Translations under genes and position numbers: made by a program | Assembly (NCBI GenBank): GCA_947685225.1 | Contig: CANTUV010000032.1 | Span: 20,963,501 to 21,027,500, forward strand | Direction: 5' to 3' | DNA length: 64,000 nucleotides | From: Garcia nutans | Lineage: Eukaryota > Streptophyta > Magnoliopsida > Malpighiales > Euphorbiaceae | The notes under the pieces: generated by a model | Seen by the model: only the letters and a program-made list of their open reading frames with translations | Databases searched by the model: none | Told to the model about the DNA's origin: nothing | In this document: positions 44,104 through 56,710 of the stretch, piece by piece | Layout: each line of letters starts with the position of its first letter | Position numbering within the stretch: the stretch's first letter is position 1

Positions 44104-44840
44104 GCCTTGCATGATGTCCAGCTTTATGACATTAATGAAGCGCTAAATGGGAGGCAACCCATCGGTTTGCATTTATTTTCTATAGTTGTAATTTTAAATT
44201 TGGCAAGTTTTGATTTTAATGTTTAGTCTAAATAAATGGAATTGGTGTTTTGATCGGTTTTTCTTTATTTTGTGTTTCAGGGTGTTTGAAGAAGAAGGTT
44301 TGAAAAATCTTTAAGAATTGAATAAAAAAAAAGAGTTAAAAGTTAATAAAAGGCAGTAGGTGACACGGCCAAAGGACTTGGCCGTGTCACACACTGGACA
44401 CGGCCACGCTTCATCAAATTTCTTTCGTTTTTGCAAATTTTTATATAGAAGAGGACACACCCATGGGACACGGCCAAGTCACTGGCCGTGTCCCTCCAAG
44501 AGCATCAGACACGGCCGTGTCATCTTGACTTGGCCGTGTCTCTTCACTTTCACACACCAGACACGGCCAAGTCCACCCCAACACGGCCTTGTCCCTCATT
44601 TTTGCACTTTTAAAAACCCGATTTTGCCCAGTTTCTTTTCATTAGATCCCTAATTTCCTATTCTTCGTCTCTCTCACTCTCTGTATCGCAAAATTCATAG
44701 CTTCTGATTCAAAACTCCAAATCTTCATTTAAACATCAAATTTCTTCACCAAAACTAGAGATAATCACTTAAAACTTCTTCTTTGCTCATATAATTTTGA
44801 TTTAATCAAGTTTTGGGTTTGAATTTTTAGATTTCTAAGG
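44104..44840 (+). promoter_or_regulatory. Possible internal promoter and leader of ORF3, element C
   Basis: Hairpins of the LTR type recur at 44358-44600 (for example GTGACACGGCCAA/TTGGCCGTGTCAC and GGGACACGGCC/GGCCGTGTCCC). They are followed by a TTTTAAAAACCCG box (about 44608), a CT-rich leader-like stretch (44630-44780) and a TTGAATTTTTAG acceptor-like site (to 44831) just before ATG 44841. Element I has the same order. The layout copies that of the LTR U3. That it works as a promoter is an inference. Confidence 0.5.
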
Positions 44841-45902
44841 ATGTCGAGAACCAAGACTGTTTCACACCGCAAGACGAAGAGGCCTACAACCGAAGGAGCT
44901 TCTTCCTCTTCATCAACTTTATCTTCGAAGACTTTTCCCGACATGGTATGTCAATGATGAATCTCTTGATGCCTTGCAAATTAGGACTAATTTTGATCGA
45001 TATGTGCAATTTCTTGGATGGGAAACTCTAGTCACCTTGAGACCTTTGCAGTTTGAGGAACTTACTTTAGAATTTTTGACATCTCTCAAGGTTGAAAGAG
45101 ATGATAAGAAAATCTGCACTAGAATGATGTTTAAATTGCTGGGTAAATCTTATGTGCTTAATATTGACCAGTTAAATGATATATATGGTTTTCATCAGCA
45201 TGGGGAAAGGTCGGTACCCAAAGAATTTAAACAATAATTTGCTTGGGGAGCTTTAGGCTCAGGTACTTATGTGGCCAAATCGGCCAAAACATCTAAATTA
45301 AGAAATTCCGCTTTGCTCGGAAGGAGAGCCCGGGTGTGGTTGAAGTGAGTGAATTATTTTTCCTGGATTGTGCTTTTAATGCAATGCATGTTAGTGCCAG
45401 CTATTGGTTAGCCGATATTTTTGATTCTGTGGCTAACAAAAGAAAGGGGGCAATTTGTGTTAGGGGGTTGGTTACCACATTAGCAGTAGCCCTTGTTGAG
45501 GATTTTGACCCGAGTACTAGTCGCATGACTAGAATTTCGGGTAATGACTCTTTGGATTTAGCTATACTTGAGAAGATGCACATGGTGGTGCATAGGAGAG
45601 GGACTTATGTGATGCCTTTAGCTGAGCCTGCAGCACCGGGGGACAGGCAGAAGAGAGCACGGGTCCAAGAGGAGTCCAACTCGGATTCTCTTGACCTAGA
45701 TGAGGATGCTCCGATTTCGGAAAGTCAAGAGGTACTTCTTAGGATTGAGGCCTTGGAGGGCAAAGTGGATCGACTGGATGGCAAGGTGGACCGTAACCAT
45801 GCTAAGGTTTTGCAGCAGTTGGAACAGATTAATAGCAACCTTGTGAAGATCTTGAGTCTCCATCCCTCGGCTGCATCATCTTCACGCCCGCCTTTTCCAT
45901 AG
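44841..45902 (+). pseudogene. Third ORF (env position, Athila ORF-1-like), element C
   Basis: ATG 44841 (MSRTKTVSHRK) opens a frame that shifts near 44925, where about 30 bases present in element I are missing. The remainder is read in 44974-45237 (YVQFLGWETL, FEELTLEFLTSLKVE, LNIDQLNDIYGFHQHGERS) and, after a TAA at 45235-45237 and a small deletion near 45305, in 45336-45902. The C-terminal part has a KRARV basic cluster, an acidic stretch and a coiled-coil-like tail. The intact counterpart is at 57835-56711. I see no signal peptide or membrane segment, so it is not an obvious envelope protein. Confidence 0.75.
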
Positions 45903-47515
45903 ATTTTGAGTTCCTTGCTTTATTTTGTTTAATGTATTTTTGTTCTTATTTTTCGCTTTTGTTTTTCATGTTAACGTTTTATATTTGGATATTTTATTTT
46001 TATATATTGTACTTTTGTGTTTGAACTTTTGTATTTGTGATGGAAAGCTAGGATTTTGCCTCACCAGGTATGATGGAAGACAGGTTGTCCTTTAACTCTT
46101 TTTATTTATTATTCTTGTTTTCCATTGAGGACAATGTAAATTTTAAAGTGTGGGGTACTCTTTAAGCTTTCCTTTAATTTTTGTTTTGTTTGTCTTGTTT
46201 TGCTTATTGTGTTTGTTGTGCATGGCATAATTGTTGAAATCTTATTGATCTTTTCTGTGATTTTGGCATTATAGTTGAGACTTTAGTATCAGCATAGAAA
46301 TGAGCATTTGAATTCATTCAGGATCAATTTTCACATTCTGCAATTCATGACATATAAATCTTTGTGAACCCACCTATGTGAGTTTTGAGCCTCATAATTT
46401 GATATAATTTTCAAGTGATTTTCTTTTCTTAAGTGTGCACCTTCATGATTTTGCATCTCTAGAGTTTGCTTTTGCATACTAATTGAACTCACATTATGAT
46501 TTAATCTCAAGTTTTAAAATGATGAAGGCAAATTAGGTTAGCCCTTTAGCTTAAAAAGACCTCCCTTAATATTGAATTCCTTAGTAAGCCAAGTTGAGCC
46601 TTTGACCTTTTCTTGTTTGATCAACACAATTCATAGCTCAACTTTCTCTTATTATCATCATACCTGCATTAAGAATGGAGTTCTTATTATATGACAATAG
46701 GGTGGTTTATTTCAAAGTGTGGGGTAAGCAATAAAAAAAATAAAAAATAAAAAATAAAAAAATAAATTTTTGGTATTGCTATTTTGGGGTGAAATGCATA
46801 CTTTGCACTTTGTATTGGATTAAGAGTTGACTATTCTTTTCCTCTACATGTTAAGCTAGATGATCTATGCAATGTTATATTTTGTATATATATGTATAAA
46901 AAAATAAAATATAATAAAAGAAAAAGAAAAAGAGAAAATAAAAAAAAGAGATATATATATATATATACAAAAGTCAAATATGTTCTAGCATTGGTTATCA
47001 AAAGAGGAATGTCGGCTCGTGTATTTTTCTTTGAGTATGCAAGTATGTGAAGTATTAATGGATTGTGAGTATGCCATTTGAGGGAGTTATGAGTGCCTTA
47101 GCAAGAGTAGTGTCCAATTTAGATACTCCATTTCTTGATGCTCTAGCTTAAATGTCTTTTCTCACACCTTCACCTTAGCCCCATTGCATCCAAATAAAAG
47201 ACCTTCGGATTATTTCTTGAGAAAATCAGTGGAGATTGGATAATTAAGCAAGTTTATGGTAGTATGCAATCATGAGTGGTTTAAGTGATTAACTTTTGAA
47301 ATCGAGTGAAACACTTAGATGAGAGATAAGATTTGTATGTCTGGATTAATGAATGAGTTAAGAAAATCTTGATTGAAGGAAATTGCAATTATTTATGTAT
47401 GATGTCTTGAAGTATTTCATCTATATGCTGGAATTATAGTTAAGGTTGTTTGAGTTTTTAATTTATGCCATGTGAATTTGCTTGAGGACAAGCAAAGTTT
47501 TAAGTGTGGGGTAGT
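45903..47515 (+). other. 3' non-coding region of element C with three polypurine-like motifs
   Basis: AAGTGTGGGGTA motifs lie at 46145-46158, 46713-46728 and 47501-47514; the last abuts the LTR. The first follows the hairpin CATTG-AGGA-CAATG (46118-46135) and the last follows TTGCTTG-AGGA-CAAGCAA (about 47478-47495). A/T low-complexity runs lie at 46729-46770 and 46895-46972. No gene seen. Confidence 0.75.
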
Positions 47516-49236
47516 TGTTTTATTAGTTTTTGTTACAGATTTGTGTCTTGCTTATTATGATAATTATTGTTTTATTTAGGTATTTTGTTAGTTTTTATAT
47601 GTTAGTTTTGTGTTTTTATTAATTTTGGTATTTTAGTTTATTTCAGTGTTTATGTTATTTTTGATCTAGTTTTTAGTATGTGTTTGTGTTTTGTTGGTTA
47701 TTGTCTATTTATTTCTTGTTTAAAGTTTGTTTTGAGTTTGGTGTTAGGTTAAAACAGGCAAGGAAGCAAATTGAAGGAGAAAAGGGCAGTAGCTGACACA
47801 GGCAGAGGACACAGCCAAGTAACTGGCCATGTCCCATACCAAGCAAAAAAGGAAGAGTAGGTCACAGTAGATGACACAAGCAAGGGACACGGCCAAGTCA
47901 GTGGCCGTGTCCCTCCAATGAAGCCCAGACACGGCCAAGTCACACCCACTTGGCCGTGTCTCACTTGGTTCCAAAGGAAAAGAAGACTAAATTTTATAGA
48001 GGCAAACACAGGCAAGGGACCCGGCCAAGTCAGTGGTCGTGTCCCTCCAAAAGGGTCCAACACGGCCAAGTCAACCTCCAACTGGCCGTGTCACTCAACC
48101 AAAGAAGAAAAAGAAGAGAAGCAAGCAGTAGGTGACACATGCAAGGGACATGGCCAAGTCAATGGCCGTGTCCCTCCAAAAAGCACTCACATGGTCAAGT
48201 CACTTCTGACTTGGCTGTGTCCCTCATGAACCAAACACGCAGCAAATTTTAAAGCGGACGTTTATAAAAAGAAAAGAAAAGCTAGGGTTTTGGGGACTGT
48301 TGGTGATTTTGAGAGAGAATTGAGCCGTTCAAGAGATTAGGGTTTTGTTAACTTTGTTTTTCTTTGATTTTGATTAAACTTTGGATCAAAATTAGCTTAG
48401 ATTAGATTGTTCATGTCATTGATTCATTCTTCTTACAAGATTTGAACAAGAGATTCTTCAGAAGCTTCAAGGAGTTTGTAACTTGGTTTTGTTCTCGAAC
48501 TTATTCTCTTTATTTTCATTGAAATTGTATTAATGGATATTATCATGTCTAATTTGATTTCTTTGAACATTAATGAGATGAGTATGTTTGATTACATCAT
48601 GAACTAATTTGATCTAATCTAGGGTTTGTATGGATCTGCTATGATTGTATGAATTGGTTATTCTCTTAGCTAATAATTTCTTTAGCCTTGATTGAATGAA
48701 ATATTTTAATATATAATTGATTGGCCACCAATTATGTGTTTTAGGCATTAGATGATGGATTGAGAGATGAAGTCTAATGCTGGATCAATTCAATTAGGGA
48801 CTTAGGTGAATTAGAGATATAACCTATTAAAAAGATTGTTCCAATTATAACAAGATTAGTTGTAAGAGGTTTGAATGCGAGAGCTTATTTCCTTGACTCA
48901 ATTAATTAAGTTGTTTGAGATTTAATCTTTGAAATTGAATTAGTTAAGAGAAATAACCATTCATACATACAAGTAGTAGAGAAGTGCAAACCCTAGACCT
49001 TTTTATCAAGTGAATCAAAACATCAGTTCTAGTTTACTTTTATTCGTTTTAAACTTTAATCAAACTTCTTCATTATTTAGCAATTTAAATTTCTTTATTA
49101 CTTTTTATTTATAATCTGATAATCAATTAGCCACTTTAGCTTCCTTGTGAGACAACCTTGGGGCGATCACCTTTGCTACAGCTACCTCGTATACTTGCGA
49201 GTGACGCTTTGTGGTAGAGTTAATTTGAGCGCAACA
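47516..49236 (+). mobile_element. 3' LTR of element C
   Basis: Starts TGTTTTATTAG and ends GCGCAACA. CGTCG follows at 49237-49241, matching 37551-37555. The palindrome array lies at 47805-48225 and the TATA box at 48263-48270. Frames within it are not genes. Confidence 0.93.
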
Positions 49237-50966
49237 CGTCGCGCCTATGGCTATAGCAATACCGCAAGTGCACTGGTCGCCCAAGTAATAAAGTAGTGAG
49301 TGAGTTATCGTTCCACTGAGGACAAGGCCAAGCACTAGTGCAAATATTAACTATTGTTTAGCAAATCAATATTTTTGTGGTGTTTTGTAATTAAAGACAA
49401 CTAACTTAAATAAATGAACATAAAGATAAATTGTGTGTTGTGTAAAAAGGATTGATGATAATGATACTATCTAGATATTGAATCCCCCTAGCCTTAATTA
49501 CATTACATGATAGAGTTGAGTTGGCATTCCTCTAACTTAGACTAAAACCTCTCTCGAGTGAATTAATCCCTAATCACTAAGTAGAGTGCCGGAATCTCTT
49601 CTCAAAACACAATTAAATAGGTCATGCATTAAGAATAAGGAACTATAAACCAAAGGATCTTGTAGGTCTATCTCTAGCACCCCAATCAATCCTCAACACT
49701 TATGAGTAATCAATTCATATCAAGCTTTCTCAAGTCAACAATATGAAAATGTCAACCAATCAATAAGCATGCTATCATCAATTGGCAATAATCATTAAGC
49801 ATCATAAGAATAAAACAACTCAATCAATTAAAAGTATCCAATCATATAAATAAGCTAGGGTTCATTAACATGTAGATAGAGAATGATTTAGTTCATGTTC
49901 AATACACTTAATACAACAACAACAACAATAACATTAAAATGAATTAAAAGGAGAAAATAGAAAAACCCCTTTCAATGTGGCTTCTTGAATCTTCAGGAGC
50001 TGCCGATGGAAGATGAAGATGCTGGAGAGGATGGAAATGGAGGATGAAGATGAAGATTCAAGGAAAGTGTCACTCCCTCCTTGCCTAAAATGTGTATGCA
50101 CAGCCTCCTCCTCTCAAACCTCTCTTCTCTACCTCTATTCTCTGTTTTCTGCACCAAACTCCAGCTCTCTGCAGAAGCCCCTTCCTGCTTCCTCTTCTTC
50201 TCTTTTTATTTCCCTCCAAAGCTCAAGTCAATCTTCCAACTCAATTCCAACTCACCTTGTCTCCCATATTCCCTTTGTTCAATCTTCCTTTTCCTCAAAT
50301 TAGGCAGCCTTTTCCTTTCTTTTTTCTTTCTTTTGACAAAAGCAATTGGTTTGTCTCCCACTTGTTCCTCAATCCGTGCAAAAGAATCAAAGTTTTTATA
50401 GGTGACACGGCCAAGCCATGAGTGGCTTGGCCGTGTCTCTCATTTCCCCTTGGGACACGGCCAAGCTAGTTGGCCGTGTCTATCACTGCCTTCTTTCCTT
50501 TCTTTCTTTTCTCTTTAGTCTTATGGGGTGACACGGCCAAGCTTCTGGCCGTGTCACTTGGGTGTATCACCTTCTGCTTGTTTCTTTTCTTCTTTTTTTC
50601 TTTAGCTAGGCATGGGACACGGCCACTGGCTTGGGCATGTCACCTGCCAGTGTTAGCTTCTGTCTTCATTTTCCTTTCTTTCTTGGTCTGCTTTGGTTTT
50701 CCTCCTTGGGTGAGACACGGCCAGTGGCTTGGCCGTGTCTCCTGCCCGTGTCAGCCACTGCCATGCAATTCTTTTGAGTGACACGGCCAAGCTTGATTTG
50801 GCTTGGCCATGTCTTGCTTGATTCATGCTCTTTATTGCTTATTTTGATCATCCAAGGGATTTTTTCCACTTTATCCTAAAACAAACTTTAAACAAAAATC
50901 AAATGAAACATTAACTAAAAACACATTAAAATCATACTAAAAACTAGTATAAAATCACTCTCATCA
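49237..50966 (-). mobile_element. 5' LTR of element B, main part (from 49242), with duplication
   Basis: After the duplicated CGTCG the LTR B sequence resumes with CGCCTATGGC and runs to CTCTCATCA at 50966. GAAAC (50967-50971) then matches 32827-32831. TATA box (minus) at 50393-50400; palindrome array at 50401-50818, one hairpin shorter than in the left copy. Confidence 0.9.
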
Positions 50967-50971
50967 GAAAC

Positions 50972-52316
50972 CCTAAAAACTATTTTTCAAAACACTAAAA
51001 ACCTTAATACCCGTAAAACTAACTTTTGAAATATAAAACCCTAATTACACTTTTCTAAAACTACAAAACAATAATCTGTTTTCTTAAAACCGTAACCAAA
51101 TCTATTTTTCTTAGATTTACAGTAGCTTGTTTCTTCCAATTTTGAAACCCTATTTTCAAAATATTAAACCCTAAAATCTTAATTTTCAAAACCAAAACCT
51201 ACAACTTAAAACCAATTTTCAAAATCATTCGGGGCGCGGTCCCCGACCCAGCAAGGGCCCCCTTGACCCCCTCCCGCTAACTGGCTAGCGGGACCACCGT
51301 ATGGGCTCGTTGAAGGGGTCAATATTTATTTGTGTATTATAAGTCTTTATGTTTAACTTCCTTTATTATGATTATTCAAAATACAGTAGCTTTATTCAAA
51401 ATACAAACCTAAACCTGAATTTATTCAAACCATAAATCTTAATTAATTCTATTTTCTAAATCATTACAGTAGCTTGTTCCTTTTAAATATCTAAAGATTT
51501 TATTTTATTTTCATAGGCTTCAATCTTATTTACTTAAACCTAATTGTTAAACATAAAATCCAAGAAACCCTAATTGATACATGAACTTTAAAGTTATATA
51601 CTTACTGTTTTATTTAAATTGGATGAATGTTTATTATATATTTTGATTGATGTTTGATGTCTTTGACGAATGATTTATTTAATTTTGATATTTGATTTGT
51701 TTATCATGAATGGATGCTTACTTTTATTGACTTATTTTGATTTAAAAATTTTGTAAGATGTATGTTTCCATATATTGGGTACCTTATGTATTAAGCATCA
51801 TGTAATTTAAATTTCTTTTATATTTTAGACCAATGTAAAGGACACGTTTCCACCTTTCGGTGGGTGTCCTATTTAGTTTTAGACATGGACAATGTAAGGA
51901 CATGTTTCCATCCTTGGATGGGTGTCCATTTATTTATTTTGTTTGGACATTGCTTTGAGTTTAATATAATGATGCTTTATTTTAATTGTTGCATGTAGTA
52001 TGGATAATATTGTTATATTTAAGAATTTTATAATATTAAGACCTGCAAAGGAGGCCGGTTTCAATGAACTGGGTGTTGTGGGGGTGCTGGGCCATTTCTT
52101 ACCTTCCCCACATGTACCCAACTTTTCAAACCCATTAGGGAGGTTGAGGATTCCTTAGGAATCGAGTCATCCACCCCTTTCTTTTTTTTAGCCTATCCGG
52201 GTGGCGACTCCATTTTCTCCAGGCTTAAGCCCGTGTTCTCTAAGGCCTTGAGCCTAAACAGTGACGAAGTCGCAAGAACTATTCCACCAGGAGTGGGGCG
52301 CAAAAATCTCCGCTCA
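50972..52316 (+). mobile_element. Tat/Ogre-like LTR D, second part
   Basis: Resumes LTR D after the GAAAC duplication. It includes telobox-like motifs, a GC-rich patch with the inverted repeat CCCGCTA...TAGCGGG (51273-51292), hairpin repeats at about 51753-51785, 51837-51870 and 51896-51930, and the tail ending CCGCTCA. With 32057-32831 the LTR is about 2.1 kb, close to LTR A. Confidence 0.85.
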
Positions 52317-52319
52317 CTG

Positions 52320-52337
52320 TGGCGACTCCACTGGGGA
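52320..52337 (+). other. Tat-type primer binding site, element D
   Basis: TGGCGACTCCACTGGGGA begins three bases after the LTR end. This form is typical of Tat/Ogre elements, often assigned to an Arg tRNA. It proves D is a 5' LTR. The leader 52338-52650 shows no gene and is cut by LTR E. Confidence 0.8.
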
Positions 52338-52650
52338 TAAGAGAAGTTGATTCCATTGGTCTTTTTATTATTCTATTCTTTCTTATCATGGTATTATCCA
52401 TTGCATCATTTAGTTTGCATTGTGTACATGAGTTAGGACGCCCGTGTTATCCGTGTTGTGTTATGTAAGGGATACCATACTTTCACTCAAGGTATAGAGG
52501 TCGAGCATGGCATAACCACTCATAGCCTTGTACCTTTTGGTATATACTTGCTATAGGAACCTAAGCCTTTTAACCAAAAGATTAAAGCTCATGTAATTGG
52601 CCTAGTTACTTTCCTTAGGTTTTTACTCCAAATTCTTATTGTTTGAATAT

Positions 52651-53544
52651 TGATAAGAGTATTTTTATACTTCTTTTTAGTATGATTTCTATGTGTTTTT
52701 AGTTAATGTTTCATTTGATTTTTGTTTAAAGTTTGTTTTAAGTGTTTGTTTTAGGTTAAAGTGGAAAAATTCCCTTGGAGGATCAAAACAATGAAGAAAG
52801 AGCTTGAATCAAGCAAGACATTGCCAAGCCAAAGCAAGCTTGGCCGTGTCCGTCAAAATTGTCATCAAGCAGTAGCTAACACGGCCAGGTGACACGCCCA
52901 AGTCACTGGCCGTGTCTCTCCCAAAGAGCAAAAACCAAAGAACCAGGCAAAGAAGGAAAAATGAAGAACAGAAGCTGACACTGGCAAGTGACACGGCCAA
53001 GCCAGTGGCCGTGTCAGCCAAAGAACAAAAGAAGAAAAGAAACAAGTAGAAGGTGACACACCCAGGTGACATGGCCAAGCTCCTGGCCATGTCGCACGGC
53101 CAGTGGCCTGGCCGTGTCACCCTATGAAACCAAAGGGAAAAGAAAGAAAGGAAAGAAGGCAGTGGTGGACACGGCCAACTAGCTTGGCCATGTCCCAAGG
53201 GGAAATGAGAGACACAGCCAAGCCACTCATGGCTTGGCCATGTCACCTAAGAAAACCTTGACTCTTTTGCATGAATTGAGGAACAAGTGGGAGACAAACC
53301 AATTGCTTTTGTCAAAAGAAAGAAAAAAGAAAGGAAAAGGCTGCCTAATTTGAGGAAAAGAAAGATTGAACAAAGGGAATATGGGAGACAAGGTGAGTTG
53401 GAAGTGAGTTGGAAGATTGACTTGAGCTTTGGAGGGAAATAAAAAGAGAAGAAGAGGAAGAAGGAGGAGGCTTCTGCAGAGGGCTGGAGTTTTGTGCAGG
53501 AAATAGAGAATAGAGGCAGAGAAGAGAGATTTGAGAGGAGGAGG
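52651..53544 (+). mobile_element. B-family LTR E, interrupted
   Basis: Starts TGATAAGAG and follows the minus strand of LTR B closely up to 53544, where element I begins. Palindrome array at about 52816-53246. The TATA box seen in LTR B is changed to CTAAGAAAAC near 53248. The flanking pentamer is AATAT (52646-52650); its partner lies beyond the window. The minus-strand frames inside are not genes. Confidence 0.82.
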
Positions 53545-55136
53545 TGTTGCGCTCAAATTAACTCTACCACAAAGCGTCACTCGCAAGTATACGAGGTAGC
53601 TGTAGCAAAGGTGATCGCCCCAAGGTTATCTCACAAGGAAGCCAAAGTAGGTAATTGATTATCAAAGTAAAAGTAACAAGTAATTGAAGTAATTTAAATT
53701 GCAAAGTAATGAAGAAGATTGATTTAAGTTGAAAACAAATAAAAATAAATAATGGCTTATGTTTTGATTCACTTGATAAAAAGAGTCTAGGGTTTGCACT
53801 TCTTTACTACTCATATGTATGAACGGTTATTCCACTTAACTAATTTAATTTCTAAGATTAAATCTCAAACAACTTAATTAATTGAGTCAAGGAAGTAAGC
53901 TCTCGCATTCAAACCTCTTACAACTAATCTTGTTATAATTGAAACAATCTTTTTAATAGGTTATATCTCTAATTCACCTAAGTCCTTAATTGAATTGTTC
54001 TAGCATTAGTTTTCATCTCTCAATCCATCATCTAATACCTAAAACACACAATTGGTGGCCAATCAATTATATGTTAACATTATTTCATTCAATAAAGGCT
54101 AAAGAAATCATTAGATAAGAGAATAGCCAATTCATACAATTCATAGCAAATCCATACAAACCCTAGACTAGATTAAATTAGTTCATGATGTTATCAAGCA
54201 TACTCATCTCATTAATAATCAAAGAAATCAATTTAGACATGATAATGTTCATAAACACAATTTCAATGAAACTAAAGAGACAAAGTTTAAGAATAAAACC
54301 AAGTTACAAACTCCTTGAAGTTTTTGATGAATCTCTTGATCGAATCTTGCAAGAAGGATGAAACAATGGCATGAACAATCTAATCTAAACTAGTTTAATC
54401 CAAAGTAAAATCAAAATCCAAGAAAACAAATGTTTAAACCCTAAGATCTCTCTCAGACGGCTGAACTTTGCTCTCAAAAATCGTCAACACCAAACCCTAA
54501 CTTTTCTTTTTGCTTTTATACGAAACGTCGGCTTTAAAATTCGGTGCGCGTTTGGTTCATGAGGGACATGGCCAGGTGATGAAGGACACGGCCGTGTGAG
54601 GACTTTTGGAGGGACACGGCCACAAGACACGGCCGTGTCCCCTGCATGTGTCCACCTCTGTGAAATTTTTTCCTTCCTTTCCTTTGGTAACAAGTGAGAC
54701 ACGGCCAAGTCAAGGTGACTTGGCTGTGTTGCTCTTCTTTGGAGGGACACGGCCACATGACTTGGCTGTGTCCCTTGCTTGTGTCTGCTACTGGGACTTG
54801 CTCTTCCTTTTAACTTGGTATGGGACACGGCCAGTGACTTGGCCATGTCCTCTGCCTGTGTCAGCTACTGCCCATTTCATCTTCAATTCGTTTCCTTGCC
54901 TGTTTTAACCTAACACAAAACTCAAAACAAACTTACGAAGTAAATAAACAATAACCGATAAAACATAAACACAAACTAAAAACTAGATAAAAAACGACAT
55001 AAAACTAAAAATAAACTAAAACTACACAAATAAAGAAAACACTAAACAAACCAATTAAAACTAACAAAATACCTAAATAAAACAATAATTAACATAACAA
55101 ACAAGACACAAAACTATAACAAAAACTAATAAAACA
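53545..55136 (-). mobile_element. 3' LTR of Athila-like element I (C family, inverted)
   Basis: Plus-strand start TGTTGCGCTC and end CTAATAAAACA, the reverse complement of the LTR C termini. It inserted into LTR E with the expected duplication GGAGG (53540-53544). TATA box TATAAAA (minus) at 54514-54520. Palindrome array at 54563-54860. More diverged from the C LTRs than those are from each other. Confidence 0.9.
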
Positions 55137-56710
55137 ACTACCCTACACTTAAAACTTTGCTTGTCCTCAAGCAAATCCACATGGCATAAAATAAAAACTC
55201 AAACATCCTTAACTATAATTCCAGTACATAGTTGAAATACTTTAAGACATCAGACATAAATAATTGCAATTTCCTTCAATCAAGATTTTCTTAACTCATT
55301 CATTGATCCAGACATACAAATCTTATCTCTCATCTAAGTGTTTCACTCGATTTAAAAGGTTAATCACTCATACCACTCATGAGTGCATACTGCCATAAAC
55401 TTGCTTAATTATCCAATCTCCCTCACTGATTTTCTCAAGAAATAATCCGAAGGTCTTTTATTTGGATGTAATGGGGCTAAGGTAAGGTGTGAGAAAAGAC
55501 ATTTAGGCTGGAGCATCAAGAAATGGAGTATCTAAATTAGACACTACTTTTGCGTAAGAAACTCACAACTCCCCAAATGACATACTCACCAATCCATTAA
55601 TACTTCACATACTTGCATAAATACATGAGTCAACATTCCTCTTTTGATAACCAATGCTAGAACATATATGAATTTTTGCATATATATATATAACTTTTCT
55701 TTATTTTCTTTCTTTTATTATTATTATATATATATATACAAAATTAAGAATTACATGGAACATCTAGCTTAAAAATGTAGAGGAAAAGAATAATGACTCT
55801 TAATCAAATACAATGTGCACAGTATGCATTTCAACCCCCCAAATAGGAATTCCATATATTATTATTACTATTATTATTATTATTATTTTACTTACCCCAC
55901 ACTTGAAATAAACTACCCTATTGTCAAATTATAAAACTCCATTTCTTAATGCATAGGTATGATGATAATAAGAACATGTTAAGTTGAGAATTGTGTTAAT
56001 CAAACAAGAAACGGTCAATGGCTCAACTTGGCTCACTAAGGAAATCAATATAAAGGGGAGTCTCTTTAAGCTAAAGGGGCTAACCTAATTTTCCTTCATC
56101 ACTTTAAAACTTGAGATTAAATCATAATGTGAGTTCAATAAGTATGCAAAAGCAAACTCTAGAAGTGCAACATCATGAAGGTACACACTTAAGAAAAGAA
56201 AATCAATTGACAAAAATATCAAATTTATAAGGCTCAAAACTCACACAGGTGGGTTCACAAAGATTATATGTCATGAATTGCAAAATGCGAAAATTGATCC
56301 CGAGTGAATTCAAATGCTCATTTCTATGTTGATACCAAAGTCTCAACTATAATGCTAGAATTAAAGAAAAGATCAATAAATTTTCAACAATTATGCCATG
56401 CACAACAAACACAATGAACAAAACAACCACAATAAGCAAAACAAGAATTAAAGGAAAGTTTAAAAAGTACCCCACACTTAAAATTGACATTGTCCTCAAT
56501 GGAAAACAAGAATAATAAATAAAAAGAGTTAAAGGACAACCTGTCTTCCATGTACCTGGTGAGGCAAAAACCCTAGCTTTCCATCACAAACACAAAAGTT
56601 TAATAACAAAAGTACAATAAAATATCCAAACACAAAAGTTTTAACATGAAAAACAAAAACGAAAAATAAAACAAAAGTACATTAAACAAAATAAAGCAAG
56701 GACTCAAAAT
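55137..56710 (-). other. 3' non-coding region of element I with three polypurine-like motifs
   Basis: Minus-strand AAGTGTGGGG-type motifs lie at 56468-56482, 55893-55905 and 55139-55150 (the last as AAGTGTAGGG). Hairpins CATTG-AGGA-CAATG and TTGCTTG-AGGA-CAAGCAA precede the first and the last. AT-rich microsatellite runs lie at 55678-55740 and 55853-55890. No gene seen. Confidence 0.72.
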
